64,000 nucleotides of DNA from Leptospira sp. (GCA_002786225.1 PEQN01000003.1:124001-188000), one strand, 5' to 3'. Positions 9,260 to 19,123 are shown, numbered from the stretch's first letter. Made by a program: numbers and translations. The notes: generated from the sequence alone by a model not told the origin.

Positions 9260-10156
9260 TCAATGAAATACTTTAAGATACTTCCATTCAGATTCAGAAA
9301 ATTTTTCGCAAATGGCTAGAATTTCTTTTTCTTGGTTTACCAAATAGAATTTCCCAATTTCCAAATTTTCTAGACCAAAACCTTGGATTTTTCTCCCATG
9401 AAAAACAGAATTTTCATCCACCTCATCCAGAATACAATCAGGGTAGGGAAAACAATCCTGAATTCCTAAAGCATCGCTCCAGTTTAATTCCTCAGCATAT
9501 TTCCCATTAATTAGTAAATATTTCCCAACCGAGTTTCGTATTAGTCTCTTCAAACTAAGGGGGAATCTTAAAATTTGACTTAAATCAATGGCAATTTGGC
9601 GGATATAGGTTCCTGAACTAACATGAACTTCAAAAGAAAAATCTTCCAAGGAATTTGAGATGATCTTACTCGAAAAAACTTGGATCTCTCGTTTTTTCTG
9701 AGGTGTTTCCTGACCCTGTCTAGTTAGCTCCGAGTAACGCATTCCATGGTGTTTCAAGGCAGAAATCTTGGGGGCATCTTGTATCTTCCATTGAACTAAA
9801 TTTTCAATTTGTTCTATTAATACCTGTCCGTTTTTCCATTCATTTTGCCAGATATTGGCTATTTCAAAAGCAGAAGCTTGGTCCAAAATCTCAGATTCTG
9901 GATCCCCCGACAAAGTAGCTTTGCCAATTTCTAAAGTTGCGGTATATGACTTACTCAGTTTAAGAAAGTCCTGACTGAAAAATGTTGCTCTTCCAGCAGG
10001 AAGTATAAGCAAGCCTTCGGCAAATCTATCAAGAGTTCCTGTGTGTCCGAGTTTGGGAATGTTAAGTTGCTTACGAAGTTTCTGAACAAGTTGGGATGAA
10101 GTAATTCCAGCTTCTTTGTGAACTAGAAAAAAGCCATCCTTAGTTTTGTTCATCAT
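9260..10156 (-). CDS. truB: tRNA pseudouridine(55) synthase
   Basis: 298 residues. The catalytic-aspartate motif GHTGTLDRFAEGLLIL is near residue 38, and FLVHKEAGITSS is the conserved beginning. The motif SSGTYIRQIAIDL of TruB lies in the middle. It makes pseudouridine 55 in the tRNA T-loop. The start is an ATGATG pair 17 bases inside the rbfA 3' end. The C-terminal region (about 240-298) is a weakly conserved PUA-like tail. Confidence 0.95.
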   Translation of the reverse strand: MMNKTKDGFFLVHKEAGITSSQLVQKLRKQLNIPKLGHTGTLDRFAEGLLILPAGRATFFSQDFLKLSKSYTATLEIGKATLSGDPESEILDQASAFEIANIWQNEWKNGQVLIEQIENLVQWKIQDAPKISALKHHGMRYSELTRQGQETPQKKREIQVFSSKIISNSLEDFSFEVHVSSGTYIRQIAIDLSQILRFPLSLKRLIRNSVGKYLLINGKYAEELNWSDALGIQDCFPYPDCILDEVDENSVFHGRKIQGFGLENLEIGKFYLVNQEKEILAICEKFSESEWKYLKVFH

Positions 10157-10574
10157 TATCTGTAGAAATTATCTCCGAATTCATTTCTTCAGATCGCATA
10201 GGCTTCTCTTCTTGCCATTCAATTGTTTGTTTGGGAGCGAGATCGTCTATCAATTGATTGATTTCTATACTCTTAATATAATCTTTATCCCAAATAAAAT
10301 TCAATCTTGGCGTATAGCGCAAGTTCAATTTTTTTCCTATCATAGCTTGCATAAAACCAGTGGCAGACTTAAGTCCCTGGGCAAGTTTCTTTCTTTCATT
10401 ATTGTTGCAATAGGCTGTGTAATAAATTGTAGCAACTGACATATCAGGAGCCAGTTCCACTCTATGAATGGTTGTCATAGAGATTCTGGGATCTTTTACT
10501 TTTTCACCAACGATTAAGCTAGCAATTGTTCTCTGGATTTCTCTTTCAATTTTTTTCTGGCGAATTTCGTTCAA
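10140..10574 (-). CDS. rbfA: Ribosome-binding factor A
   Basis: 144 residues. The single KH-like domain covers about 1-110: the RQKKIEREIQRTIASLI start, VKDPRISMTTIHRVELAPDM and the end LRYTPRLNFIWD. RbfA acts in late 16S rRNA processing and 30S maturation. An acidic, poorly conserved tail of about 30 residues makes it longer than the common 115-125. The start appears to be TTG at 10574, about nine bases after AAGGA. It sits 26 bases after infB. Confidence 0.93.
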   Translation of the reverse strand: MNEIRQKKIEREIQRTIASLIVGEKVKDPRISMTTIHRVELAPDMSVATIYYTAYCNNNERKKLAQGLKSATGFMQAMIGKKLNLRYTPRLNFIWDKDYIKSIEINQLIDDLAPKQTIEWQEEKPMRSEEMNSEIISTDNDEQN

Positions 10575-10600
10575 AAAGAGAAGTCCTTAGATATTATCAG

Positions 10601-13138
10601 TTAAAGCTTCTTGGCTATTTCGTTGATTTCGTATACTTCAATAGTATCTTCTAGTGCAAATTCATTGAATCCATCGAGTAAGATACCACACTCAAAACCA
10701 TTTGCTACTTCAGAAACTTCATCCTTCATACGCTTCAAGCTCTTGATTTTCCCTTCAAAGATAATCTCACCTTTTTCTTTAGATATAACTCGAACACTTG
10801 CTGCCTTAGTAACCTTACCAGAGGTAACCATACAACCTGCAATATTTCCAATTCTTGTAATTTTGAAGATATCACGAATTTCAACGGTTCCAATTATGTT
10901 TTCGATTTTTTCAGGATCAAGGAGACCTTCCATAGCCGCTCGAATTTCATTTACCACATCATAAATGATGCTGTAGTATTTGATTTGGACTTTTTCTTTT
11001 TCCGAAAGTGCCACAGTCTTAGGATTCGCTCTAGTATGAAAACCAATCACAAAAGCGTTGGAGGCAGAGGCTAGCATGATATCTGTATCAACAATAGCTC
11101 CAGTTCCAGCATGAATTACTGTTAAGCGAACATCGTTGGTAGATAATTTTTCTAAGGCTTCTTTCACTGCTTCCGCAGAACCTCTAACGTCAGCCTTAAT
11201 AATAACCTTAAGTTCTTTGAGACCACCCTGCATAATGATATCATTCATCGTATCTAGAGTAACTCTGGTCTGTTTACCTGCCTGACCCACTCTTTCATAC
11301 TCTTTTCTAGACTGAGAAATAATACGTGCTTCTTTCTCATCTTTCACAACATCAAAAGGAGCTCCAGCATCCGGGACTGCTTCTAATCCTGTAACTAATA
11401 CTGGAGTTGCTGGACCTGCAATTTCAATATTTTGGCCTAGGTCATTGAACATGGCTCTAACTCTACCCGAATGAGTTCCAGCAACAAATGGATCTCCTAT
11501 GCGTATAGTTCCGGTTTGAATAAGTACTGTAGCTACAGAACCGCGACCTGGATCTAGCTTCGCCTCTATGATAGTTCCTTTCGCTCTACGTCCTGGATTT
11601 GCTTTCAAGTCCATTAGATCCGATTGAAGGATAATCATATCAAGTAAATGATCTATACCTATGTTATTCTTAGCAGATATCTCACAGCAAATTGTTGTTC
11701 CACCCCAATCTTCTGCCTGGAGTCCTAGGCTTGCGAGATCTTGTTTAACTTTTTCGACATTCGCACTAGGTAAATCTATTTTATTGATTGCTACTATGAT
11801 AGGAACCTCAGCCTCTTTTGCATGGCTGATAGCTTCTATAGTTTGTGGCTTGACACTATCATCAGCAGCAACTACTAAAATCACAATATCAGTGATACTG
11901 GCACCACGAGCTCTCATGGAGGTAAAGGCTTCGTGGCCTGGAGTATCCAAAAATGTTACAACACCTTTAGAATGAGCAACTTGGTAGGCACCAATATGTT
12001 GGGTTATTCCACCCGATTCAGATTCAGCAACTCTACTGGATCTGATTGTATCTAGTAATTTGGTCTTACCGTGGTCAACGTGACCCATGATAGTGACTAC
12101 AGGAGGACGTTTGATTTGGTCATCTGCCTGGTCTTCTTCTTCTTCAATTACTGTTTCTTCATATAAAGAAACTATAACTACCTTGCAACCATATTCATCA
12201 GCGAGTAAGGAAGCAGTTTCTGCATCAATAACATTATTGATAGTAACCATCATACCCATTTTCATGAGTTTACCGATTACATCACCTGGTTTTAGATTTA
12301 GTTTTTTTGCAAGTTCCCCAACTTGGATATTTTCCATAATGGAAATCTCTTTGGGAACTGAGGTTGCTGTTACAGACTGTTGTTTGGATTTACGAAAGTT
12401 CTGCTTAAAGAACTTAGCATTTTCAGAACCAACCTGTTCTCTTTTCTTGTCTTTATCAAAACCAGTTTTCTTTTTATTTCCACCAGATCCTGTTGATCCA
12501 GGGGGGGGAATTAAATCGCCACCAACTTGGATGGGTCTTGCTCCACCTCCAACTGGCTTAGAACCAGGACCACCAGTTGGTCGACCTCCCGGTCCACCTT
12601 GTCTTGGATTATTTCCTTGGTAACCTCTGCTTGTACCAGTTCCTGTAGATCCGCCTCTGTTATCTCTAACAGGTTCAGGCTTTTTAACAGCCCGAGAAAT
12701 AATAGGATTACGTCCTTCTCTCGTTGCAAATGGAGAAATAGGTGTTGCTCCAGTTGGTTTTTTAATTATTTCTTTTTCAACAGGAGCTTCGGAAACTTCT
12801 GATTCATCTATAGGCAGAGACTCAGGGATGGCCTCTTCATTTATAACCTTGTTCGCAGATGGTTTAATTACTCTTGGCTTTTGAGGTTCTGGTATAGGTT
12901 GAGAGGAAAAAGTTTGCTTTTTCTTTTCTTCTTGGTATAGTTCAGAAAGATCTTTCTTCGGGGCTTGAGAGGATGCTTCCGAAGATTGAGGAACCTTCGT
13001 TGGTTTAACAGAAGGAGATGCCGAGGAAGTCGGTTTCGTTCCAGATGAAGATTCTTTTTTCTTAATCTTTATCTTTCCCTTTTTGAGATCGACTCCATCT
13101 TTTTTAAGGGTTTCTTTTATTGATTTCTGATCTTCCAT
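10601..13138 (-). CDS. infB: Translation initiation factor IF-2
   Basis: 845 residues. The first 270 or so are a charged, Pro/Ser-rich then Gly/Pro-rich linker. Next come an IF2-N segment ([18 protein letters not shown]) and the GTPase domain from about 345: [24 protein letters not shown] and NKIDLP. Domains III-IV bind initiator tRNA and end at [12 protein letters not shown]. It delivers fMet-tRNA to the 30S subunit. A run of eight C residues (coding strand) occurs in the linker at 12501-12508. Internal methionines before the IF2-N segment could permit shorter isoforms, as in other bacteria. Confidence 0.97.
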   Translation of the reverse strand: MEDQKSIKETLKKDGVDLKKGKIKIKKKESSSGTKPTSSASPSVKPTKVPQSSEASSQAPKKDLSELYQEEKKKQTFSSQPIPEPQKPRVIKPSANKVINEEAIPESLPIDESEVSEAPVEKEIIKKPTGATPISPFATREGRNPIISRAVKKPEPVRDNRGGSTGTGTSRGYQGNNPRQGGPGGRPTGGPGSKPVGGGARPIQVGGDLIPPPGSTGSGGNKKKTGFDKDKKREQVGSENAKFFKQNFRKSKQQSVTATSVPKEISIMENIQVGELAKKLNLKPGDVIGKLMKMGMMVTINNVIDAETASLLADEYGCKVVIVSLYEETVIEEEEDQADDQIKRPPVVTIMGHVDHGKTKLLDTIRSSRVAESESGGITQHIGAYQVAHSKGVVTFLDTPGHEAFTSMRARGASITDIVILVVAADDSVKPQTIEAISHAKEAEVPIIVAINKIDLPSANVEKVKQDLASLGLQAEDWGGTTICCEISAKNNIGIDHLLDMIILQSDLMDLKANPGRRAKGTIIEAKLDPGRGSVATVLIQTGTIRIGDPFVAGTHSGRVRAMFNDLGQNIEIAGPATPVLVTGLEAVPDAGAPFDVVKDEKEARIISQSRKEYERVGQAGKQTRVTLDTMNDIIMQGGLKELKVIIKADVRGSAEAVKEALEKLSTNDVRLTVIHAGTGAIVDTDIMLASASNAFVIGFHTRANPKTVALSEKEKVQIKYYSIIYDVVNEIRAAMEGLLDPEKIENIIGTVEIRDIFKITRIGNIAGCMVTSGKVTKAASVRVISKEKGEIIFEGKIKSLKRMKDEVSEVANGFECGILLDGFNEFALEDTIEVYEINEIAKKL

Positions 13139-13156
13139 ACTCTGACGAAAACTCTC

Positions 13157-14530
13157 CTATTCCTCGACCCATTCTACGGACTCTTGAAGTAGTCTTAGAA
13201 TATGCTCTGCGGTAGTGGGTCCGATGCCAGGAATTGCCGCTAAATCCTCTGGACTGATTTCGATTAATGTTTCTACATCTTGGATACCACCAGTCTCTAA
13301 AAGACTAGCGACTCTCGGTGTTAAGCCAGGTATTTCGGAAAGAGGAGTTAAATCATCGTCTTCATCTTCTTCTTCCGATTCTGCTTGTGCTTGCGCATTG
13401 AAAAGTCTATCTAACTTTTCTCTAGCTTCTGGTGAAGCTAATTCTTGGTTGTATTGACTAACAGTTTTGATATCAATTTTGAAACCGCTCAATTGAGAAG
13501 CTAACTTTACATTGGAACCATTGATTCCAATCGCAAGGGATAGAGATTCTTCAGGAACAATTACTAAGGCATCGCCTCTTTTCTTATCCGCATGGACCTC
13601 TATAGGCTTTGCAGGTGATATTGCATTCATGATAAAAGTGGAAGGATCATCCGAGTATTGAACTATATCAACTCTTTCATTTCCTAGTTCTCTTACAATA
13701 CTTTGGATACGTACACCCTTCATTCCAACACAGGCACCAACCGGATCAATATCTGATTTGTTCGTATGAACAACTACCTTAGTTCGAATGGAAGGGATTC
13801 TCGCAACGTCACGGATCTCAACAATACCATCATAGATTTCAGGAATTTCCATTTCAAATAATTTCTTAACAAAATCACCAGATGCTCTAGAAAGAGTGAT
13901 CACCGGGATGGGTTCCTTGGGTCTGAGTTCAACTCTTGAAATGATTGCTTTGAGGCGATCACCCTGTCTGTATTTTTCACCAGGATTTTGCTCACGCTTT
14001 GGCATTATGCCTTCAATTTTACCAAGATCTACCAACATAAGGTCTTTCTTCCATCTTTGGAAGTAACCATGTGTTAATTCGCCTTCTTTACCCTTGTATT
14101 CTTCGTAAAGATTTTCCTTTTCCATATCACGTAAGCGCTGGAAAACCATTTGCTTAGCTTGGCTGGAAATAATCCTGGAAAGATCCATAGGCTTTTCTCT
14201 TACGAGAATTTTATCCCCTACTTTAGAGGAAGGTTCCAATTTTTCTGCATCCTTAAGGGATATGACTAATGGATCTGGTTGTAGAAGATTTTCTGATTCT
14301 ACAACCAGCTTTTCTACGGTTATGTATACATCTCCTGATTTCTCTAAAGAAAACTCTACATGGATAGAGTTATCCTTCTCAGGATCTAATCCTAATTTTT
14401 TACGATATGCAATGATTAATGACTCACGAATGATATTCATCACCGCGTCTTTATCTAATGATTTATCTTGGCAGAATTGTTGTACTGCCTCAATTAAACC
14501 GATTTCTTTGTTAGCTAGTTTTGTTGCCAT
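13157..14530 (-). CDS. nusA: Transcription termination/antitermination protein NusA
   Basis: 457 residues. The N-terminal RNA-polymerase-binding domain (about 1-125) starts with a helix around MNIIRESLIIAYRKKL. An S1 domain and two KH domains follow, with DPVGACVGMKGVRIQSI and the second KH segment AIGINGSNVKLA. The C-terminus adds an acidic stretch and helix-hairpin-helix repeats (LSEIPGLTPRVASLLE and LAAIPGIGPTTAEHIL). NusA modulates pausing and termination. It lies between rimP and infB, the standard bacterial order. Confidence 0.97.
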   Translation of the reverse strand: MATKLANKEIGLIEAVQQFCQDKSLDKDAVMNIIRESLIIAYRKKLGLDPEKDNSIHVEFSLEKSGDVYITVEKLVVESENLLQPDPLVISLKDAEKLEPSSKVGDKILVREKPMDLSRIISSQAKQMVFQRLRDMEKENLYEEYKGKEGELTHGYFQRWKKDLMLVDLGKIEGIMPKREQNPGEKYRQGDRLKAIISRVELRPKEPIPVITLSRASGDFVKKLFEMEIPEIYDGIVEIRDVARIPSIRTKVVVHTNKSDIDPVGACVGMKGVRIQSIVRELGNERVDIVQYSDDPSTFIMNAISPAKPIEVHADKKRGDALVIVPEESLSLAIGINGSNVKLASQLSGFKIDIKTVSQYNQELASPEAREKLDRLFNAQAQAESEEEDEDDDLTPLSEIPGLTPRVASLLETGGIQDVETLIEISPEDLAAIPGIGPTTAEHILRLLQESVEWVEE

Positions 14531-14535
14531 AATAC

Positions 14536-15036
14536 CTAGATATGAATATAAAGGTTCCCTTTCTTAACTTTCTGAAGTTCAGTAACCACAATAATGGAAG
14601 ACTTTTTCTTCTTACCATTCCCATGAAACGGTTCTAGCCGAATCTTGTCATCCTTAACTTCAAGGATTTTGTAGACAGATTGATTGATTTTACCATCATC
14701 AGCTACAACTTCCAACTGAGCTAAAAGCCCCTGGAACCGAACCAGGTCCTCAGGAAGTCTTAATTTTCTCTCAGCACCAGCAGATTGAACCTTCAATTGA
14801 AAATTTCCATCTGGGTCCAAAGCATCTAATTTCTCAGAAAGTACTCTGGATACCATCTCACAATCTTGCAAGCTTGCGGATCCTGTGGGGTGAACCATTT
14901 GATCCAAAACAACTTCCAAGATCACTGAAGATAAAGTTGACTTTTTAATCTTGAGAGAAAATAAAGCTAGTGGATAAACTAAAACTTCTTTGAGAATATC
15001 CTTGATTTGATCTTCGCTGATAGCCAAAAATACCAT
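14536..15036 (-). CDS. rimP: Ribosome maturation factor RimP
   Basis: 166 residues. The conserved RimP segment LQDCEMVSRVLSEKLDALDP is present, followed by FQLKVQSAGAERKLRLPEDL, the counterpart of the family's SPG-hR-L motif. A C-terminal SH3-like domain follows. It assists 30S assembly and is the first gene of the rimP-nusA-infB run. The ATG at 15036 is only two bases from a hairpin (15038-15054). A TTG three codons later, about eight bases after AGGGA, is an alternative start. Confidence 0.9.
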   Translation of the reverse strand: MVFLAISEDQIKDILKEVLVYPLALFSLKIKKSTLSSVILEVVLDQMVHPTGSASLQDCEMVSRVLSEKLDALDPDGNFQLKVQSAGAERKLRLPEDLVRFQGLLAQLEVVADDGKINQSVYKILEVKDDKIRLEPFHGNGKKKKSSIIVVTELQKVKKGNLYIHI

Positions 15037-15037
15037 C

Positions 15038-15054
15038 CCTGAAAGTTTTTCAGG
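15038..15054 (-). promoter_or_regulatory. Perfect 7-bp inverted repeat abutting the rimP start
   Basis: The minus strand reads CCTGAAA-AAC-TTTCAGG, a perfect 7-bp stem with a 3-base loop, ending one base before the ATG of rimP. As RNA it would hide part of the initiation region; as DNA it could be an operator. It has no U-tract and is not a terminator. Confidence 0.4.
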
Positions 15055-15109
15055 ACTTGTTTTACATCATGGGAAAACTTGGTTGTCCTGTAAAGTAAAA
15101 AATAGGGAA

Positions 15110-15115
15110 TATACT
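15110..15115 (+). promoter_or_regulatory. Candidate -10 box (TATACT), near-leaderless
   Basis: TATACT lies six bases before the ATG at 15122, so transcription would begin at or next to the A of the start codon. No Shine-Dalgarno is well placed. A -35 at normal spacing is not evident; the TTGTCC at 15083-15088 is 21 bases away. Confidence 0.3.
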
Positions 15116-15121
15116 CCAAGA

Positions 15122-16240
15122 ATGAAATTCCATTTACCCTACCTGCTATTAAGCATTTCTATCCTTTCCTCTTGTATCCAATTTAAGGTTGATGTATTGA
15201 AACCTGATATAGTTACTAAGATTCAGATTGGAAGTGCTCCCTTTCACATACAAGCTGAGCTTGTAAATAATGTTTTAACCAATGTGCCTTTGACTATTCC
15301 ATACCAATCCGGAACATCCTATTTGGTAGATACTAGAAATTCTCTCATTAAAGCCTTCGACAACCAAGGAGAATTGGAATATATCTTAGGAAATCCTGAC
15401 TTACCACCAAATCCCGAAATAAGCCATTACAAATATAAATTTGGAACTATAGGAAACATAACTATCGATTCAGGACAGAATTTATACATTCAAAATCGAA
15501 TTGGATCTAAAAATAGTTTAGATAGCAATAATGACCAAGAATCATTATTTAAAAAATACAGTGGAAGCTTTGACACCTCCGCTACCTCACCCCTTCCTAG
15601 CTTTGTATTGAAAATGTCCTCTAAAGGTATAGTCTCAAGTATCCTAGGTGCAACAGGAAAAAATACTGAACCATTTCGATTTATTGAATATATGCTTTCG
15701 CCTGATGAAGACGAGATTTTCATTTATCATAAATTTGCAGAGGAAATGCGTTTAACATACTTTAAAGAAGAAAAAGTAATTGGTGAAATACGAGAAAGCA
15801 ATTTAGATGTTTACAAATCTCCCGATAATTCAGAATACCAAATTCAATTAGATAAAATGTATCCCATTGAGTCAGGAGAATATGCTTTGGTATCTCTGAG
15901 CTATTATTCAAAAGGTGAAACAAGATTTAAATTTAGACGAATCTATAAAGTAAATTTTAATGAACCTACTAAAACTATTCTATTGAAAGAGATTCAAGAC
16001 CCAAATGAGATTTTATTTTCTGTTCGTGACAATAATGAATTCTATATTTGGGAAACCGAAGATAAGGGAGAATCTGTTCGCCTGCAAGTTCATGATAAAG
16101 ATGGCAATCACATAAATAATAAAAGATTAGAATTCAATCCACCCAGAGGTCAATGGAGAGAAACTTTCACTGATGCTGAAGATAATATATATTCCATTCG
16201 AATTCGAGCTGGTTATTTAGAATTGTATAGATGGCGTTAA
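15122..16240 (+). CDS. Hypothetical lipoprotein, beta-propeller-like
   Basis: About 372 residues, not recognised as a named protein. The N-terminus has a lipoprotein signal: Lys after the first Met, a hydrophobic stretch, then LSISILSSC with the lipobox Cys near residue 18. The body contains strands resembling NHL or six-bladed-propeller repeats (LVDTRNSLIKAFDNQGELEY, then DSGQNLYIQNRI, and a C-terminal DAEDNIYSIRIRAG). An upstream in-frame ATG at 15083 would bury the signal sequence, so 15122 is chosen. It is divergent from rimP and 11 bases ahead of nnr. Confidence 0.75.
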   Translation: MKFHLPYLLLSISILSSCIQFKVDVLKPDIVTKIQIGSAPFHIQAELVNNVLTNVPLTIPYQSGTSYLVDTRNSLIKAFDNQGELEYILGNPDLPPNPEISHYKYKFGTIGNITIDSGQNLYIQNRIGSKNSLDSNNDQESLFKKYSGSFDTSATSPLPSFVLKMSSKGIVSSILGATGKNTEPFRFIEYMLSPDEDEIFIYHKFAEEMRLTYFKEEKVIGEIRESNLDVYKSPDNSEYQIQLDKMYPIESGEYALVSLSYYSKGETRFKFRRIYKVNFNEPTKTILLKEIQDPNEILFSVRDNNEFYIWETEDKGESVRLQVHDKDGNHINNKRLEFNPPRGQWRETFTDAEDNIYSIRIRAGYLELYRWR

Positions 16241-16251
16241 GATAAATCTTC

Positions 16252-17793
16252 ATGTCTTCTTATAGAAAACATATATTCTCTTTTGAAGACGCAAAAGATT
16301 TAGATTCCTATGCCCAAGAGCTCACAAAAGTTAATGGAATTCAGTGGATGGGATGGGCAGCCATCTCTATCTTTCAAGTTTGCAGAAATTTATTCTTAAA
16401 ATACCAAGAAATAATAATTCTATGTGGATCTGGCAACAATGGTGGTGACGGTTATGCCTTAGCTTATTTTTTACAGACTGAAGGACAAAATGTACGAATC
16501 TTCTATACAGACTCTCCTAGAACACAAGAATCTCTTTACTATTATAACTTACTAAAAATTACGAAGGTTTCTCTTGCTGAATTAGTGGACTTAAAAAACT
16601 ATTTAACAAATTTCGAGAAGTCCTTTCTAATTATAGATTGTCTTTATGGAATAGGTGCAAGATTGCCTCTACCAAATGCTATTGCAAAAATTTTAATAGA
16701 GTTAAATAGTTGGAAAAGAAACAAAACAAAGGAAATTTGTCATTTTCTTTCTATAGATGCGATCACTGGGCGAGAAGCTTGGATGGAATGGATTTCAAAC
16801 TTAGATAAAAAAGAGAATATGCCATTTTTTCCTGCGGATACCTTAATTGAGATAGGATCTTCAAAATGGGAAAATTTTGGATTTCCGGATGAAAATAAAA
16901 TAACTATTCCTATTGGATTCCCTAGGAAAGAATTTATTGAGGATAAAAGAACTAAACTCGTCATTCAAGAATTAGAAATATTGCCAAAGGATCATATATT
17001 AAAAATCTTACGTAAACCAAAGATTTCACATAAATACAAGGCAGGTTCTTGTTTATTCGTTGGAGCTGAAAAGGGTATGGAAGGTGCAATTTTGCTCTCA
17101 CTTTCGTCTTTTCATGGAATAGGTGGTGGAATCTCAAAAGTAAATTCTCTATCAAAAGAAATATGGAACCACAAAGAAGCCATGAATCCTAGTTATATGG
17201 TAGATACTGATCCAGTCCATTTCTGGCAAGATTCCTTTTTTAAGAAAGCAAGTGGATTGGTATGGGGACCAGGAACCCTAGTTCCCGCTCTCGAAAATAA
17301 CGAAGCTTTAGAGGAATGGAAACAAATTAGAAATTTTCCAGAAAAGTATTTCATTTTAGATGCTGGAAGAATTCCAAGTTTTAATTTAATTGATAAAAAC
17401 CCTGACTTAAGCTTTCACCCTAATTGCATTCTAACTGCTCATTTTGGTGAATTCAATCGATTAACGAACTGCGGTAATTTAAACTGGGAAGATAGAATCA
17501 GTTCAGGTTTGCAATTTTCTAAAAAATTGAATGCCTATATTCTACTAAAAGAAAGTTATTCTTTACTCTTCTCGCCCAGTGGAGAATTCTACATATGGAA
17601 TGAACCTAATGAAAAACTAGCTACTATGGGAACAGGAGATCTACTAACAGGAATCTTAGCACTGTATTTGAGTCGCAAATTTTCAATGCTTGATTCAGTA
17701 CACTTTGCACTTAATACGATAAATTTATGCAAACAAATGGATGTTCGTTCCCCTACTTCCTGGGAAATTTTGGAGTTTTTAAAGAAGGTTTAG
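16252..17793 (+). CDS. nnr: Bifunctional NAD(P)H-hydrate epimerase / ADP-dependent dehydratase
   Basis: 513 residues, the usual fused size. The N-terminal YjeF_N epimerase domain has GSGNNGGDGYALAYFL near residue 63. The C-terminal ribokinase-like dehydratase domain has LTAHFGEFNRL and the ATP/ADP-binding motif MGTGDLLTGILA near residue 460. Together they restore NAD(P)H from its hydrated damage product. Both active-site regions look intact. The next gene starts one base after the stop. Confidence 0.93.
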   Translation: MSSYRKHIFSFEDAKDLDSYAQELTKVNGIQWMGWAAISIFQVCRNLFLKYQEIIILCGSGNNGGDGYALAYFLQTEGQNVRIFYTDSPRTQESLYYYNLLKITKVSLAELVDLKNYLTNFEKSFLIIDCLYGIGARLPLPNAIAKILIELNSWKRNKTKEICHFLSIDAITGREAWMEWISNLDKKENMPFFPADTLIEIGSSKWENFGFPDENKITIPIGFPRKEFIEDKRTKLVIQELEILPKDHILKILRKPKISHKYKAGSCLFVGAEKGMEGAILLSLSSFHGIGGGISKVNSLSKEIWNHKEAMNPSYMVDTDPVHFWQDSFFKKASGLVWGPGTLVPALENNEALEEWKQIRNFPEKYFILDAGRIPSFNLIDKNPDLSFHPNCILTAHFGEFNRLTNCGNLNWEDRISSGLQFSKKLNAYILLKESYSLLFSPSGEFYIWNEPNEKLATMGTGDLLTGILALYLSRKFSMLDSVHFALNTINLCKQMDVRSPTSWEILEFLKKV

Positions 17794-17794
17794 A

Positions 17795-18409
17795 ATGGCA
17801 AAAGGCTACCACAGTAGATCACCAGAAGAATTCAAAGAATATTTAAAAAATCTTCAAAATTCAAAGAGAAAGAAAAATTGGAAACAAATAGTAATTTTTA
17901 TAGATATCATCTTATTGATGTTAATTTTTTATTTTGTATACCAAAATATTAATCCAGGTATTTTAAATTCGTCAACTCGATCCGATTTTGTCTCTTGGAA
18001 TCAATTAAAGCTAAGCTTAAGTGCATCTCAATACAATACATCTGCTAATACTTTAACATATCTACTAGTAGAAAATCCTACGAATGCTGCTTTTGAATTC
18101 CCTGAATCAGATCTTGAGTATGCCTATTATTGGAAAACAGAAAAAAGAGAAACCTGTAAATTTTCCCAATACAAAATTGAACTAGCTAAAAGAAGTATCC
18201 CTGCTCATACTTCCACTGTTATCGAGATTCCTATTCCTTCACCTGAATCAAACTCTCAGATCCCTGAATGCAATAAAGAATATCTAGCTAAAAAATCTAA
18301 ATTTGGGATAGGAGCATTAAAAAGCAAAGTCTTGCTACTTGGCTTTATTATTAAAGATCCCAAACAACAAGAAATTGTTTTAGAAATTCCGTGGAACCCT
18401 TATAGATAA
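17795..18409 (+). CDS. Hypothetical single-pass membrane protein
   Basis: 204 residues, not recognised. A basic N-terminus (about residues 5-30) precedes one membrane helix, IVIFIDIILLMLIFYFVY, near residues 32-50. The rest would lie in the periplasm and is mostly beta-like, with a Cys in ETCKFSQY and another in IPECNKEY that could pair. Tight linkage to nnr (one-base gap) suggests cotranscription. The stop is three bases from the convergent PPK2 stop, with no visible terminator. Confidence 0.7.
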   Translation: MAKGYHSRSPEEFKEYLKNLQNSKRKKNWKQIVIFIDIILLMLIFYFVYQNINPGILNSSTRSDFVSWNQLKLSLSASQYNTSANTLTYLLVENPTNAAFEFPESDLEYAYYWKTEKRETCKFSQYKIELAKRSIPAHTSTVIEIPIPSPESNSQIPECNKEYLAKKSKFGIGALKSKVLLLGFIIKDPKQQEIVLEIPWNPYR

Positions 18410-18412
18410 TTC

Positions 18413-19123
18413 CTACTTGCAATGTTTGATAAAATTTTCAAGAACTTGTATCCTGGCTAAATATTTATCATTGCCATTAATGATGACCCATGGCGCAAAA
18501 TTGAAATTAGTTCTAGAAAGCATTTCTTCAATTGCAGTTTCATATAAAGACCATTTATCTCGGTTTCTCCAATCTTCTTCAGTTAGTTTCCATCGCTTTA
18601 GAGGATCATCTGCCCTAGCCTCAAAGCGTTCTTTTTGAACCCTAGGATCAATATGGAGGAAAAATTTCACGATTTTAATTTGGGATTTGTAGAGATCTTC
18701 TTCGAACCATTGAATCTCCCTATAGGCTCTGCTCCATTCATCCTCCTTAGCAAATCCTTCAACTCTCTCCACCATTACACGCCCATACCAAGATCGATCA
18801 AAGATTCCCATTACACCTTTTTCTGGAATTCTTCTCCAGAATCTCCAAAGGTAGTTGCGGGTTCTTTCCGTTGAATCCGGGGCTGCAATGTTATGTATTT
18901 CATAAAGACGAGGGTCCATTAAGCCCGTTAACCTTCGAATAGCACCGCCTTTTCCAGCTGCATCCCAGCCTTCAAAAACAACAATTATAGATTGCTTCTT
19001 TGATTGGCATTTATGCGTTATTAAGCGAGCTTTCTCTTGAAGTATTTTTAGTTTATTCTTATATTCATCTATAGCAAGTTTTTCATCCAGATTTACATTT
19101 TTTAAGCTTAATTGAGAATTCAT
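18413..19123 (-). CDS. ppk2: Polyphosphate kinase 2 family protein (canonical active domain)
   Basis: 236 residues, one PPK2 domain. Walker A is GWDAAGKGG near residue 55 and Walker B is FDRSWYGRVMVERVEGF near 110. The lid segment WKLTEEDWRNRDKW is intact. PPK2 enzymes transfer phosphate between polyphosphate and nucleotides. The gene overlaps the preceding degenerate PPK2 gene by four bases (ATGA). The pair in this order resembles the two fused domains of class II PPK2 (polyphosphate:AMP phosphotransferase), where the C-terminal domain carries activity. Substrate class is therefore uncertain. Confidence 0.92.
   Translation of the reverse strand: MNSQLSLKNVNLDEKLAIDEYKNKLKILQEKARLITHKCQSKKQSIIVVFEGWDAAGKGGAIRRLTGLMDPRLYEIHNIAAPDSTERTRNYLWRFWRRIPEKGVMGIFDRSWYGRVMVERVEGFAKEDEWSRAYREIQWFEEDLYKSQIKIVKFFLHIDPRVQKERFEARADDPLKRWKLTEEDWRNRDKWSLYETAIEEMLSRTNFNFAPWVIINGNDKYLARIQVLENFIKHCK

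Noticed and set aside
12087..12623. A 178-codon open frame on the + strand
   Set aside because: It lies wholly antisense to infB and shows no protein-like pattern beyond the mirror of the Gly/Pro linker; no ribosome-binding site or family motif.
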